Source: Leptidea sinapis (lineage: Eukaryota > Arthropoda > Insecta > Lepidoptera > Pieridae). Taken from it: 64,000 bases of DNA. Position numbers and translations under genes: made by a program. Below are positions 30,591 through 41,557 of the stretch, piece by piece. Numbering within the stretch: position 1 is the first letter of the stretch; every line of letters starts with the position of its first letter. The stretch spans positions 11,990,501 through 12,054,500 of the forward strand of contig NC_066288.1 of the NCBI RefSeq assembly GCF_905404315.1, in the 5' to 3' direction. Below the pieces are notes generated by a model. It saw only the letters and a program-made list of their open reading frames with translations. It was not told where the DNA came from and did not search any database.

Positions 30591-31055
30591 TAGTTTTTGT
30601 TTTTCTGTGCCGCTATAATAGTACATCCAGAAAAATAAATACTTTTTTTACCTAACCCAGATTTACCATTGACTTTTCATCATTGTAATAATAATAATCA
30701 GTATCACAACACAACACCTTTACATCAATCTGTATACTGAAAAAATAAATAGTTGTTTATTTATTATTAATAATATCCTAGTGATGTTTGTTTTGCACAC
30801 CGTAACAAAGCGACGATGTGACGTCATCGACGTTACGTCCAGAGACATGTAACCGGAAAGCACAATAAAGTGAACCTCTTGCTGATTGTGTCATAAATTA
30901 TCCTCATAAAAAATATCGACAAACAAACTATAAATTTAATTAATCTTGTAATAATAAGTAAATAAATAAATTGTTACAGTTCAAAAAATACAAACTGTGT
31001 GTAATGTTTGATTTTTTTGAATTCTTCTAAAAATTTTTGTTCACTTATATAATTT
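30591..31055. other. AT-rich spacer with one CRE palindrome
   Basis: TGACGTCA occurs at 30819-30826 within cgatgtgacgtcatcgacg. Nothing else was recognised. Confidence 0.4.
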
Positions 31056-31059
31056 GTAC

Positions 31060-31272
31060 GTTAATATAGTGCCTGCTGTTAGGCAACGCATGACAACAGG
31101 CCAGGTTTTTTACTTTAGTGTGCAGGACAATTTACGTCTTAATCTCGCGATATGTATTTCTCTTTGTTTTAGTGTAAGTGCATTCCTGGAAATAGAGGTT
31201 AGAAATTCGCCGCAATTTTTTCGACGTGTTCGCAGCTGTCACAGTCTATCTAGACGTATAAATTATTAAGTA
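31060..31272 (+). mobile_element. C-type MITE, partial copy
   Basis: caacaggccaggttttttac, ttagtgtgcaggacaattta and cacagtctatctagacgtat match the C element at 36715-36940 in reverse. The left terminus is truncated. Confidence 0.75.
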
Positions 31273-31670
31273 ATTTTCTATTATAATAATCTGTTAGTTT
31301 TTTTATTGTGTAGATATAATATGCAAACATATATGAGTGTCGGGTTCAAAATCCTTTCCAAGTTATATCCATAAATGAAGTGATTATAAATTATGCAGGA
31401 ATAAAAAAACACAATAGTATTTTATGTAATATATAATATTATTAATACTGCTTAACTATAGCATGACTTACTTTGAATTTGAGACGTTAATAATTATTAT
31501 GAATTAGATGTTGGACTTGCATGTTATGTTTTGCTGCACGTTTCACAGCCGTAGAACACTGTTATTACAAATATAATAAGGTTTTAAGTAATGCACGAAA
31601 ACCAATGACGTTCTATACATGTAGACGCTAAGCTTCGACTGCTAAATCTATACATTGCCGCAATTACTCG
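31273..31670. other. AT-rich spacer
   Basis: Nothing recognised. Confidence 0.4.
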
Positions 31671-31984
31671 ATTTTTTTTTATGAAAATAAGGGACGAGAC
31701 GAGCAGGACGTTCAGCTGATGGTAATTGAAACGCCTTACCCAGTACAATGCAGTGCCGCTCAGAATTCTTGAAAAACCCAAAAATTCTTAGCGGCCCTAG
31801 AATTGCGCTCATCACCTTGAGACATAAGATGTTAAGTCTCATTTGCCCAGCAATCTCACTAGCTACGGCGCCCTTCAGAACAAAACACAGTAATGTTTAC
31901 ATATTACTGCTTGAGGGCAGAAATAGGCGCTGTTGTGGTATCTATAATCTACCGGATACCGATCCTGTGTATAGGATCCTCCTA
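31671..31984 (-). repeat. B repeat, near full length
   Basis: From a T run and atgaaaataagggacgagac to ggatcctcctattta. It abuts a (GAAA)4 run at 31986-32005, an association I recall being described for a lepidopteran repeat family at GAAA microsatellites. Confidence 0.85.
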
Positions 31985-32230
31985 TTTAGAAAGAAAGAAA
32001 GAAAGATATTTATTTATGCACACACATAAATAAAAAAAATGGCTGTAGAGACTACGGCGTAGAAGTGAAAACTTAGAAGTTTTTGTATAAACATTTGAAA
32101 TTTCACAATGTTTAGAAACGATTAAATTACTAATTTTAAAACTTAAGTTTAATAATATTATATTAATCAAACAAACACTTTTTACCTTTTCACTAAATCC
32201 ATTCAATTTCACTTATAAGATATACACATC
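31985..32230 (-). mobile_element. LINE 3' UTR fragment
   Basis: It begins with GAAA repeats, then tatttatttatgcacacaca, the antisense of a LINE tail with short tandem repeats. No coding part. Confidence 0.4.
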
Positions 32231-32279
32231 AACACACACAATACGTCAGCTGTATAGCTACAGATATACAGTTTACTTA

Positions 32280-32445
32280 AGCATTTCGGTGACGCAAACT
32301 CACGAGATTTCACCCATCAAAAAGTGACGAACTATATATATTTATGTTTTAAATTATTTATTTATAGCGTGCGCCAGTTATGAATGGGCATATCGGTGAA
32401 GCGAACCTATAAGAGTTTCCCCTACCAAAAAGTGCCCAACGCGGC
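32280..32445. repeat. Two-copy degenerate tandem repeat
   Basis: catttcggtgacgcaaactc ... atcaaaaagtgacgaac (from 32282) recurs as catatcggtgaagcgaacct ... taccaaaaagtgcccaac (from 32388), about 106 bp apart. Confidence 0.5.
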
Positions 32446-32594
32446 TAAAGAAGTCACTTCAAAACTTTATAAGTATAGGTGAACATTAAAACACACAATT
32501 CTTTCATTTAACTCTAATATCGTTGTATTAAAACAGGGACGAAACCTTGTCATATGAACGTCTGTGCAAAGTCATCTGTTTGCAAACGGGGCTT

Positions 32595-32637
32595 TTGATT
32601 GGTTATTTCTGAAGCATAACCAGAAATAGCCAATCAA
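32595..32637. repeat. 17 bp stem hairpin with CCAAT motif
   Basis: ttgattggttatttctg pairs with cagaaatagccaatcaa (one G-T wobble/mismatch) around a 9 base loop. The flanks do not extend the stem, so a microRNA precursor is unlikely. Confidence 0.6.
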
Positions 32638-32771
32638 TCAAGATGCAGACCTGACCGCTGACGGCACTAAAATGGCGGCATGTCCCTTGATATTATCACG
32701 GAAATCATATTTAATGACAATGACAGTTACTTCAAACGTAAATTTAAGAATTGACAATTTTAATCCATTTA

Positions 32772-32993
32772 CGGCTGTTTTCAATAACGTATCTCTCTAG
32801 TTACGGATACATTGCTGTCATGGCTGTCACCGTATAATGACAAGATCTTATCCATCCATAGTTATGTCTAGCATAGTTATAATCCAATGCTTTAAGTCGA
32901 TAGGTTATTGAAATGTAAGTAAGCGTAAAAGGATAGATTTGTCTTACCTCTAGTAAGTTAAACTAAGGATAGATAGGATATTGAAAACGGCCG
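32772..32993. mobile_element. M-type MITE, PIF/Harbinger-like
   Basis: The ends are cggctgttttcaataacgta and the complement of ggatattgaaaacggccg. TTA flanks both sides (32769-32771 and 32994-32996), the 3 bp duplication expected for Harbinger-type elements. It is 222 bp and non-coding. A related element lies at 60756-61073. Confidence 0.75.
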
Positions 32994-33215
32994 TTAATAG
33001 TCTGACGTGCCTATGTAGATATTAAAAAACTTGTTTAATCCACTTTCAGAAGTTTACATAGTACTGCCAATGTAGCTTTTTTTTCATAATATCACCAACC
33101 AATCAACCACGAATTAAGTTCACTTGTATAATATAGGTCTCTCCTTTAACATAATAAAGTTCATTTTATCTCGAACGACGGTGAAATCCATAAACTTTTA
33201 CTGCACTTCTCGATA

Positions 33216-33540
33216 TTTTTTTTTTATGAAAATAAGAACGTTCAGTTGATGGTAACTGATACGCCTTGCCCATTACAATGACGTGCCATTCAGGATTCTT
33301 GAAAAACCCAAAAATTCTGAGCGTCACTACAATTGCGCTCGTCACCTTGAGAAATAAGATGTTCAGTCTCATTTGCCTGGTAATTTCACTAGCTACGGCG
33401 CCCTTCAGACTGATACACAGTAATGCTTACAGATTACTGCTGTGTATCCACAACGGTGCCTTTTTGTGCGCCGTGAAATAGGCGCCGTTGTGGTACCCAT
33501 AATCTAGCCTGCATCCTGGCAATGGAGCCTCCTTTACCTT
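33216..33540 (-). repeat. B repeat with palindromic expansion
   Basis: A full B copy whose region 33412-33493 contains two extra inverted repeats (gatacacag...ctgtgtatc and ccacaacggtgcc...ggcgccgttgtgg) not found in other copies. A short deletion has removed 'gacgagcag' near the tail. Confidence 0.85.
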
Positions 33541-33734
33541 TGGTACTAGAATCTTTGACTTGAATCTAGATCGTGGACCATTCTTGCATTTAATTAGGAT
33601 TTTCAACATTATACCATCTGAGAAATATTTGAATAAACATTTAACTATTCGACCTAAACGTGAGTCTGCTATAATTATCGTACGAATCCCGGAGAGACCT
33701 GAAACAACCATCATTATCATATCAGACGGAAAAA

Positions 33735-33920
33735 CTCAGGACGTCTACTTCTGGACAAAGTCCTCCCCCAAAGATCTCCATGACAAACGGTCCTATGCTG
33801 CCCTCATGCAACCTTTTCTGGCGATCTTGACCTGATCATCGGTCCATCTTGTGAGAGGCCTACCAACACTGCGTCTTTGGGTACGTTGTCGGGGACTTTA
33901 CTGCCCCAACGACCATACGA
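33735..33920 (-). mobile_element. H-type (RTE-like) LINE tail
   Basis: The complement encodes the RTGKRSVG-type, RPPTRWTDD-like and final EDF-like segments. Recognisable bases include ggacaaagtcctcccccaaa and cttactgccccaacgacc. Truncated at the WQWAGH block. Confidence 0.75.
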
Positions 33921-33989
33921 CGAAATAAGAGTACTTTATTTTTTTTTATTATTTACTCTTTAACCTTTAAAACCTGACATCGACTACAA

Positions 33990-34200
33990 GGAATTCAAAT
34001 CAAATCAAATTCAAAAAATCTTATCTGTATCTTATGAGTAGTATGAAAAGCTTATAAAAAAAAATACAGGTAGAAAATGACATTCGAATATTTATATACT
34101 TAGTCTGGCCATAAATACTGTTACAGTTAAAAATAAACAAAATAATACATTTGAATTTGGAATCTGTCATTTTTATATGATTGTTCTTTCAGTTTTCTCA
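33990..34200 (-). mobile_element. LINE 3' tail with CAAAT repeats
   Basis: ttcaaatcaaatcaaattca at 33996 starts an antisense LINE tail with short tandem repeats, similar to 62441-62470. The rest is AT-rich and non-coding. Confidence 0.4.
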
Positions 34201-34269
34201 TTTTTGGCGCCAATACATTGTACAATATTTTGCGATATTAAAATGGAGTGGGGTGATAAATACAACCGA

Positions 34270-34551
34270 TCGCTGTGATTGCATTACAGAAGGTATGGAG
34301 ACAAACGCGAGTTTTAAAACTCTCCATACGCTTGGTATTAGTAAAATGTTTGTGTACCGGGCTATTAATAGGTATAATAGGTACCTCCTCTACGTCCACG
34401 TAGTGTTCGTACGAAAAAGGTGGTCAAAGCTTTCAGACAGGAATTCGAAAAAATCTTGTCTCAAAGCAAAAGATTTTATCTCGGGAGATTATCATAGCAC
34501 CTAGAATCATGTCACATATTTTAAAAGATGATTCAAACAAAACGGCGGGTT
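34270..34551 (+). pseudogene. mariner transposase N-terminal remnant (second family)
   Basis: Frames give TEGMETNASFKTLHTLGISK then MFVYRAINRYN, the first helix-turn-helix. Then comes RPRSVRTKKVVKAFRQEF and, after a frameshift near 34463, KQKILSREIIIAPRIMSHIL plus KDDSN. The linker between the helices is partly deleted. It is a different piece of mariner from 10619-10987. Confidence 0.75.
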
Positions 34552-35120
34552 AAATAAATAATATTTTAAAACCTAATAAATAAAAAGTATAAATTAAAAA
34601 TCATAGTATTTGGGTATATATTACAGTAACGAAGCCGAAGTAGTAAGCCTTAATATTCTACGCCAGAGAAAATTTACACTACATATAGTTACACTAATAA
34701 TTAATAATTAGTATTCTGCTATTGACAGAACAGCTTCAAGTAATTTTTGTAATTAATTTCGTTAAAACACATTTTGTATAAAAACATGACAATCAGTAAA
34801 AAAAAGTAGTTGTGATGAAATGAATGAAATAAGTGTGAAATGAAAGAAATAATATACAGTGAAGTATTAGAAGTTCAGTTCAAAGTTTGAATGCACTTCA
34901 ACTGTTTGTAGCAATATTCATTTGTAATAAACTTCGATAAATAATTAACTGCGTGTTGCCAAATGTAAGTCAAGTTGTATTTATATTGACTTATCACACC
35001 GTGAGCAAGTTCATTAATAATAAACTTCGAACGTGTTCTTACTCTATGGCTTTCAATTCGATGGCTGAATCAGGACATTAAAAATAACATGTCTATAGAT
35101 GGTGTTCGTACGTAAGTGAA
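34552..35120. other. AT-rich spacer, no gene
   Basis: Nothing recognised. Confidence 0.4.
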
Positions 35121-35129
35121 AAAATAGTA

Positions 35130-35385
35130 ATCTTGAAAAGAGGGAAAACGACGAGACGACAGTGTGACGTCACGAGAGCGGTACTCTGCGGCTGCGGCTA
35201 TTGATCGCTACTTTCATCTCGCTCTCGCGTTTTGCTCACACATTCACTGTCTCTGTCGCGCAAACGAAGCCTCACCGCGTTCCGAAATACGCTACTAATA
35301 TTTATTTTAACGCAAGAGCTCGGGCGGGCGAACACGTGGCGTTGAACTGGCATTACATTGGCGAATATAAAATGAAGCTTGAGAA
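35130..35385. promoter_or_regulatory. Second CpG-rich promoter-like patch
   Basis: About 250 bp with raised CpG and GC content holds a full CRE (TGACGTCA, 35165-35172), CT/GA-rich GAGA-like tracts (catctcgctctcgcg) and an E-box CACGTG (about 35333). The 71-codon plus frame from 35201 has no recognisable domain. No repeat family was recognised here, which makes a host regulatory element plausible. Strand unknown. Confidence 0.4.
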
Positions 35386-35416
35386 TTATTTCAGTATACA
35401 ATTAGCTTACGAATGA

Positions 35417-36051
35417 ATAGTATCAGTAATAAAGAAGAAATTATCTGCGTTACAGTTTTGATGGTGATGCATAAGAAAAATTGGATCCATTTCAATTTAG
35501 TAGGACACTAGCAATGCTCTGCGGTTTCACTCGCACAGATACCGATTTCGTACTTGTGAAAAGTCTACTTAGTCGGACTATAGATTTATTTTTGTTAACA
35601 TATTAGTATAATTTCAAATATCTATTATTTTATTATCTTCTTTAGATTGACATTTTTAAATTCGTTATATCTTTTGAATCGAATGTCCGAGATTAATAAT
35701 TTAAAAAGTATTTTACAGTTATTGAAACGGTCTTTAATAAAATATCATTAAATGGGATAAGGATTAATACAGTGGTATGAATTGTTTGATTATTGTTGGC
35801 ACTTTTATCAACTTTATCTAAAAAAGTACAACAAAATCTAAAAAAAGTAGTTATAGTGGCATAACTACAGTAGTTGGACACATAGTATCGTGGAATTTTT
35901 TGTAGATACTGATACATTCTATAATACTGTAGAACATTTTTTTGTTCTATCATCAATAGTTTACGCAACATACGCGATGATAGTTAGATTTTGTGTGAAA
36001 ACATTAGAAACATACATACAAAAACACAAATGGTTCTTCTTTATAATATTA
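35417..36051. other. AT-rich spacer, no gene
   Basis: Two overlapping frames on opposite strands (35693-35971, 35890-36081) show no domain. Confidence 0.4.
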
Positions 36052-36413
36052 CTAGCTGACCCGACAGACGTTGTTCTGTAGATAATAAAAAAATACTGTT
36101 TTATAGGAATTTGCCAATAATATTTCAAAACATCAAGAATTATTTCGAATGCTCCCTGTCGTTATAATGAAATTGTTTCACAGTGGAACTGACAAACCGT
36201 GCGTCACTAAATTCTCTCATAGAAAGTTATGTTCGTACAAAACAAATATCGAAAATAAAAATAATTATGGGTCCCAAAATGAAATAAAAACCATCCTATC
36301 TCTCAAGTTGGACTAAACTGCACTCCATGAAGTAATCCCCAGTAAAATCCGTTCATTAGTTAAGGAGTTCATCGCGGACAAACAACGTGTCACGTAATTT
36401 ATATATATTAAGA
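36052..36413 (-). mobile_element. Non-autonomous Helitron, complete
   Basis: It is 362 bp and closely related to 11650-12022. On the minus strand the start is TCTTAATATATATAAATTAC and the end is acagaacaacgtctgtcggg, tcagCTAG|T, with the acaga/tctgt hairpin. The 5' flank is T instead of the usual A. Confidence 0.85.
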
Positions 36414-36710
36414 ATTAAGATATTAGACATTCTATAAGTCATAAATTTATATTCTAAAGCCTAATCAGATACTGTCATTACGTTACACAATGTAATATCA
36501 TATAGTATATTTCCGCGAAATATTCACTGCCCAGTGAAAATCATAGTTTAAATTAATATCAATAAATGATTTAAAGATACCGAATGTAATATAATTTTAA
36601 TTATAGAGTGCATAAGTTAACGTAAAAGTATAATATATATAAGCTATCAGATGTTTTTATTTATAGCATAATCGAAAAAAGTTATATAGAACCTAAATAT
36701 GTATTACATT
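36414..36710. other. AT-rich spacer
   Basis: Nothing recognised. Confidence 0.4.
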
Positions 36711-36714
36711 AATC

Positions 36715-36942
36715 TTAGAACATTTATACGTCTAGATAGACTGTTACAGCTGTGAAAACATCGAAAAAAATTGAGGTTAACGGCTACACTCTATTTTGAG
36801 CAATGCACGCACTTTAACACAAAGTGACATACAAATCGCGAGTGTAAGACGTAGCTTGTCACGCACATTAAAGCAATAAACCTGGCCTGTTTTCATCGGT
36901 TGTCTAGCAGCGGAGGCTCTATATAGACTTATAAATTATCTA
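36715..36942 (-). mobile_element. C-type MITE, most complete copy
   Basis: The ends cttagaacatttatacgtct and the complement of agacttataaattatctaag are inverted repeats over ~25 bases with about four differences. The interior matches the copies near 11011, 31060 and 38053. No coding content. No clear target duplication was seen. Confidence 0.7.
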
Positions 36943-38052
36943 AGACATTAATTGAAACTTCATTTACCATAGTATTTCTTCTATAGTTCTACGATCCCAG
37001 CATACATATTTAACAATTTCATTTTGTAAAGGAATGACAATAAGTTATTACCACTCCCTTAAATCAAATTATTTCACTTGAGAATACAATATATTAATTG
37101 CTAAATAAATGTTAGTAGATGGAAAACATTAAGTCTGTAAGTCAAGAATTTATGAAAAAAAAAAACATAACTATTTAAAATACATTGACCTACAAAACTA
37201 CATTTGTAATTTTTTTTTCTATACCTACAAAATATTTATCAGCTTTCTTTGAAACTTGAAACATATTAACTTAAAAAAAGATAAATCAATAAAATAGACA
37301 TTTTTAGCTTACTGTAAAAAACTTAATTAACATTTATAATTAGAATGTTTAACATATTAAATTTTCAATAACTTGCAATGCGTCCTCGAGCTCTTATTTT
37401 CAAACCGGTTTTGCATACTGAAATGGTTTCGGAGCCGAGGTTTGGGAATATCTCCCATTCCTCTATCAGAGATCTATTTATCTAGCTTCTGACTAGCCTA
37501 TTTTTAAGGTCGAGCCAGTCAAACGTCGTCTTTACAATAAGCGGTTTATTAGAATTTACAATTACTTCTCATATTACTTCACTTAATGTACGAATATGGT
37601 ATTAGAAGGCAACCATGCCAGGCGACTGTTGAAGCTCGACTGGCTTGCTGATCGTTTGTGTTAAAAAAGTTACTAACCGATTGACAACTTACTGAACAAA
37701 GAGGAGGTTAAGTTGTCAGGAGGCAGATAAGAGAGAACCAACATTGTCTATGGAATTAAAGTAGAGTAGACTTATGGTTTTAATATTTGTAACACTATCT
37801 AACTCATCCCTTCTTGATTCCCAAGAGATCACGCTGATACTTACCTCCTGCTTGTGGTGCCAGGTCGACCTGTTATAGTTAATAAATCATTGTATTTGTT
37901 GGATGCAATTACTAATAGTGACAGTAATCACGACCATCTGATCACAAAGCATCCTTACACAAACAATGTATTCAAGCTCTAAAGGTTGATGTATCCAATT
38001 TACGAAACTTTATATTTATACAGTTTATTCTTTATAATTTTTTATAAAATAG
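36943..38052. other. Long spacer, no gene recognised
   Basis: It is mostly AT-rich. Between about 37500 and 37760, gtcgagccagtcaaacgtcg and gctcgactggcttgctgatc form loose inverted partners, and the GC content is higher. I could not assign it. Confidence 0.35.
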
Positions 38053-38515
38053 TTTAAATTATTCAAAGAGGACTCTTGCTGCTAGACAACCCATCAAAGC
38101 AGGCCAGGTTTATTACTTTAGTGTACGTGACAAGCTACTACTTACACTCGCGATTTGAAAAAAAAAATCAAAGTCAAATTCCAAATTTCTCTATTTGATA
38201 GTAAAATATATATATACAAAATTACTTATAATCTACTTATTAAAGCAATTTACATATGTAGCCTTATATATGTAGGTATCAGAAAACTTATTTCTACGTG
38301 TTGAGGGATAAAACTTTATTATGCTTAAAAAACTAATACATTAGGTTTGTGGGGGAAAATCCAGGAAACTGGGAAAACCTGGCTATTTGCTATAACTTAA
38401 CCTAACTTAAGAGTAAGACTTAAGACTATAATGTGCTCAAAATTAGTTAGGTAGTTCTAAAGTCCAATTTTTTCGACGTTTTCACAGCTGTCATAGTCTA
38501 TCTAGACGTATAAAT
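38053..38515 (+). mobile_element. C-type MITE split by ~300 bp
   Basis: The left part (ctgctagacaacccatcaaa ... acactcgcgatttg, to ~38158) and the right part (ccaattttttcgacgttttc ... ctagacgtataaatgatcta, from ~38463) are both C sequence. The intervening AT-rich insert starts with an A-run and tcaaagtcaaattc, like an antisense or sense LINE tail. Confidence 0.65.
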
Positions 38516-38935
38516 GATCTAAGTATCAATGACATCTCTATCACTGCTCTGTGGTCATTTTGGGCGGGAAATTGCCTTATATCCGATCTCGACGCGATAC
38601 CTTTTTCTCTCCGCCAGCCAGCTTTATCTGCAAAATAGAAATGAAATGACAACATACCTTTCTTCGAGAATTAAGTATTATAAAGTAATCTTTTGAAAAC
38701 AATACCTACCTAATAAAGCCATTACTAACACATTTTTATTAAGTTATTGATACTTATGACTACCAGTTCTTAATCGTCAAAACAAATCAAATGCTGGTAA
38801 AAAGTCCATAGAGTATATTACGTAGATGTTTCTATTTTTAGGTTAAGAAATATGGTGTTATCATACTGTTGCCTCGACGACATAAGTTTTGTAATTGTAT
38901 TATTACGAGTTGTTTGCACTTCGGAAATGCCTTTT
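38516..38935. other. Unassigned spacer
   Basis: Nothing recognised. Confidence 0.4.
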
Positions 38936-38937
38936 GA

Positions 38938-39264
38938 TCTTTTTTTATGAAAATAAGGGACGAGACGAGCAGGTCGTTCAGCTGATAGTAATTGATGCGC
39001 CCTGCACATTACAATGCAGTGCCGCTGAGGATTATTGAATAAAACCAAAAATTCTGAGCGGCACTACAACTGCGCTCGTCACCTTGAGACATATGATGTT
39101 AAGTCTCATTTGCCCAGTAATTTCACTGGCTACGGCGCCCTTCAGACCGAAACACAGTAATGCTTACACATTACTGCTTCGTGGCAGAAATAGGCACCGT
39201 TGTGGTAATAGTCCCCCCATAATCTAGCCGGCATCATGTGCAAAGGAGCCTCCTACTGGTAAAT
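38938..39264 (-). repeat. B repeat, near full length
   Basis: From tttttttatgaaaataaggg to gagcctcctactggtaaa. Both hairpin arms (agtgccgctgag, ctgagcggcact) and the agtaatgcttacacattact palindrome are kept. An 11 bp insert (tagtcccccca) sits near 39209. Confidence 0.9.
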
Positions 39265-39574
39265 CTTAACTACTAATTCTATATATATCTTATTATTCTC
39301 GTAATAACACCAAATTTATTAGATTAATATTTATTTGTATGAGACCATTATGGATTTTTTGGTAGGTAGGTAGGTAAAAATATTGAGGTCAAATGATCAC
39401 ATGAAGCTATTAAGAAATACATAATTTTCAATTATAATTATTACAAGTAAAGATACAATGACTTTGCCTTTCATTTAGCTAGATATTAATTCCATAGAAG
39501 TATAGACTAATAAGAATGTGCAGAGGCTAGCTTACAGACCAATATTACATTGTCTTGTCACACTCCGCATTCAG
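39265..39574. other. AT-rich spacer
   Basis: A (taggt)n run at about 39362-39376 is the only feature. Confidence 0.4.
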
Positions 39575-39935
39575 GTGAGTCTAAAAGTTATCTACCTTTA
39601 CGTCATTTGATTTTTGAAGCGAAAACTTCTTTAGCGGACGGCGTTGAGCACTTTTCTTGGGATGGATATAAAATGTTTAACTCGCGTCAGGACACGTGAC
39701 CTGATCGAAAATTCCTAAGATAGTCGTTGAAATTATGGATGAAAGTTGATTTGTCTGAGAGATGAACTTTTTAATGTAAAATAATAATTGTTATAGCTCT
39801 GAAGTGTTATTTTTTTTTATGTAATATATATTGTGTCATTCGTGCGAAATTATTCCCTAACCATTCCAAAATATTCACTTTACAACTTTAATGTTCACTT
39901 TTTCACTTCTGCCGTATTTTTTCATTTAACGTTGC
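39575..39935. repeat. U repeat, copy 1
   Basis: aattatggatgaaagttgat, gatgaactttttaatgtaaa and the segment to gttcactttttcacttctgc parallel 54705-54960. The upstream part (gaagcgaaaacttctttagc, ggatggatataaaatg) is present only here. Class unknown. Confidence 0.5.
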
Positions 39936-40142
39936 CAAGCCATTAAATATTCTTAACTAAATACTTATAAGCTAGCTCTTATTGAAATCATACCTACATA
40001 ATTAAATCCTCTATCATTGCATGTTAACTTTTCGATGGACTTCTAAACAGTTTGACCGAATTTCAATCTTATATTTCCAGCTCCGTTACAAGTATACTGA
40101 CCACATCAACGTAATGTAATATTCCAATAAATATAATAATAT
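39936..40142. other. Unassigned spacer
   Basis: Nothing recognised. Confidence 0.35.
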
Positions 40143-40530
40143 TTACGAACGGAACGCCGAAGGTCGTGGATTCGAGTCCCTCATCGTACATACAATTTTG
40201 TTTCTCAAATTTTATTTGTTTATTAATCCTAGAAGTGAGGGTCGTTTTAAAAACATAACAAATTGTTTAGATTTACAAGAGCGACATCTCAAGTAAATTT
40301 CCTAATATGCAAATATTGGGGTTGAGCAGGTTATCAACTGTTAAGTAGATCCTGTAGAGGAAGCCAAAACCTGAGAGTTGAACAAAGCATACAAGATTTT
40401 ATAACTTTTTTTTTTAATTAAATAAGTACACTTTTAACTTATTAATATATCTTGCGAAACTTTAACAGTACGATACGTCACTCGAACGGTTAGCTCATTT
40501 GGTTAGAGCACGGAACATTTATTATAAGAC
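40143..40530 (+). repeat. G repeat, long body with two partial tRNA heads
   Basis: It begins with the 3' part of the tRNA head (cggaacgccgaaggtcgtgg and box B-like ggattcgagtccc). The body follows to about 40410. After an A/T-rich break, a second partial head (ctcgaacggttagctcattt, ggttagagcacggaac) lies at 40481-40517. Confidence 0.65.
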
Positions 40531-40633
40531 TAAGCGTACTATGACTCGATTATAAGTATCGAATATTGAATTGTACTATATGTATTGAAAAAATTGTTCC
40601 GTTTTGTAATTTGAAACATATTTATTTTAGTCG

Positions 40634-40945
40634 TGATTCCACCTTCGCACGACACGCCACAAGTTAGGATATCATCCCCACGATCTGGATGTGTGGCGGT
40701 CCTCCACGGTGCGGTTTTCAAGAAGCTTTCTTCCTCGTACTACGAAGCTGTGGAATGAGCTTCCTTGTGCGGTATTTCCGGGACGATAAGACATGGGTAC
40801 CTTCAAAAAAAGCGCGTACATCTTCCTTAAAGGCAGGCAACGCTCTTGTGATTCCTCTGGTGTTGCAAGAGAATGTGGGCAGTGGTGGTCACTTAACACC
40901 AGGTGACCCGTACGCTCGTTTGTCCTCCTATTCCATAAAAAAAAG
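40634..40945 (+). mobile_element. A-type LINE 3' end, well preserved
   Basis: Frames give FHLRTTRHKLGYHPHDLDVW-like codons, RRPPRCGF in a shadow frame, and the tail bases through caggtgacccgtacgctcg to ccataaaaaaaag. It is one of the cleanest A 3' ends in the window. Confidence 0.85.
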
Positions 40946-41236
40946 ATAATATTATATGTAAATACAAATTGTAGCTGATATGAGTTTTGTTAACGTACGT
41001 CCTTATATAGGTCCCTTGTGCCTATAAATATCAACACAAGCGCGGCTAACCGTGGTAAAACGGTTATTTACACCTTATTAACCCGCCAATGAGCTCTTCC
41101 ACAACACTCTAGTGATGACAATATTCTTACCTATTGTGCCTAAAATTCTCCCAAATTAGAATGACATCAAAAACATGACGAAACCAAGTGTCGCAACTCA
41201 GATCTTCTACCGTAAAAAGTTGGAAGATCCATATAA
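40946..41236. other. Unassigned spacer
   Basis: Nothing recognised. Confidence 0.35.
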
Positions 41237-41557
41237 TACCAGTAGGAGGCTCATTTGCACAGGATGTCGGCTAGATTATGGGCACCACAACGGCGTCTAT
41301 TTCTGCCGTGAAACAGTAATGTGTAAAGATTACTGTTTCGGTCTGAAGTGCGCCGTAGCTAGTGAGATTACTGGGCAAATGAGACTTAACATCTTATGGT
41401 CATCATCTCAAGGTGACGAGCGCAATTGTAGTACCGCTCAGAATTTTTGAGGATTTTCACGAATCCTGAGCGGCACTGCATTGTAATGGGCAGGGCGTAT
41501 CAAGTACCATTAGCTGAACATCCTGCTCGTTTGGTCCCTTATTTTCATAAAAAAAAA
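41237..41557 (+). repeat. B repeat, full length, sense orientation
   Basis: From accagtaggaggctcatttg to gtcccttattttcataaaaa. It shows the full order: head, cacaacggcg block, agtaatgtgtaaagattact palindrome, hairpin (gtaccgctcag / ctgagcggcac), gctgaacatcctgctcg and A-tail. It is a useful reference copy. Confidence 0.9.

Noticed and set aside
32595..32637. microRNA precursor
   Set aside because: The stem is only 17 bp with a 9 base loop, and pairing does not extend outward; microRNA stems need about 22 or more paired positions plus a lower stem.
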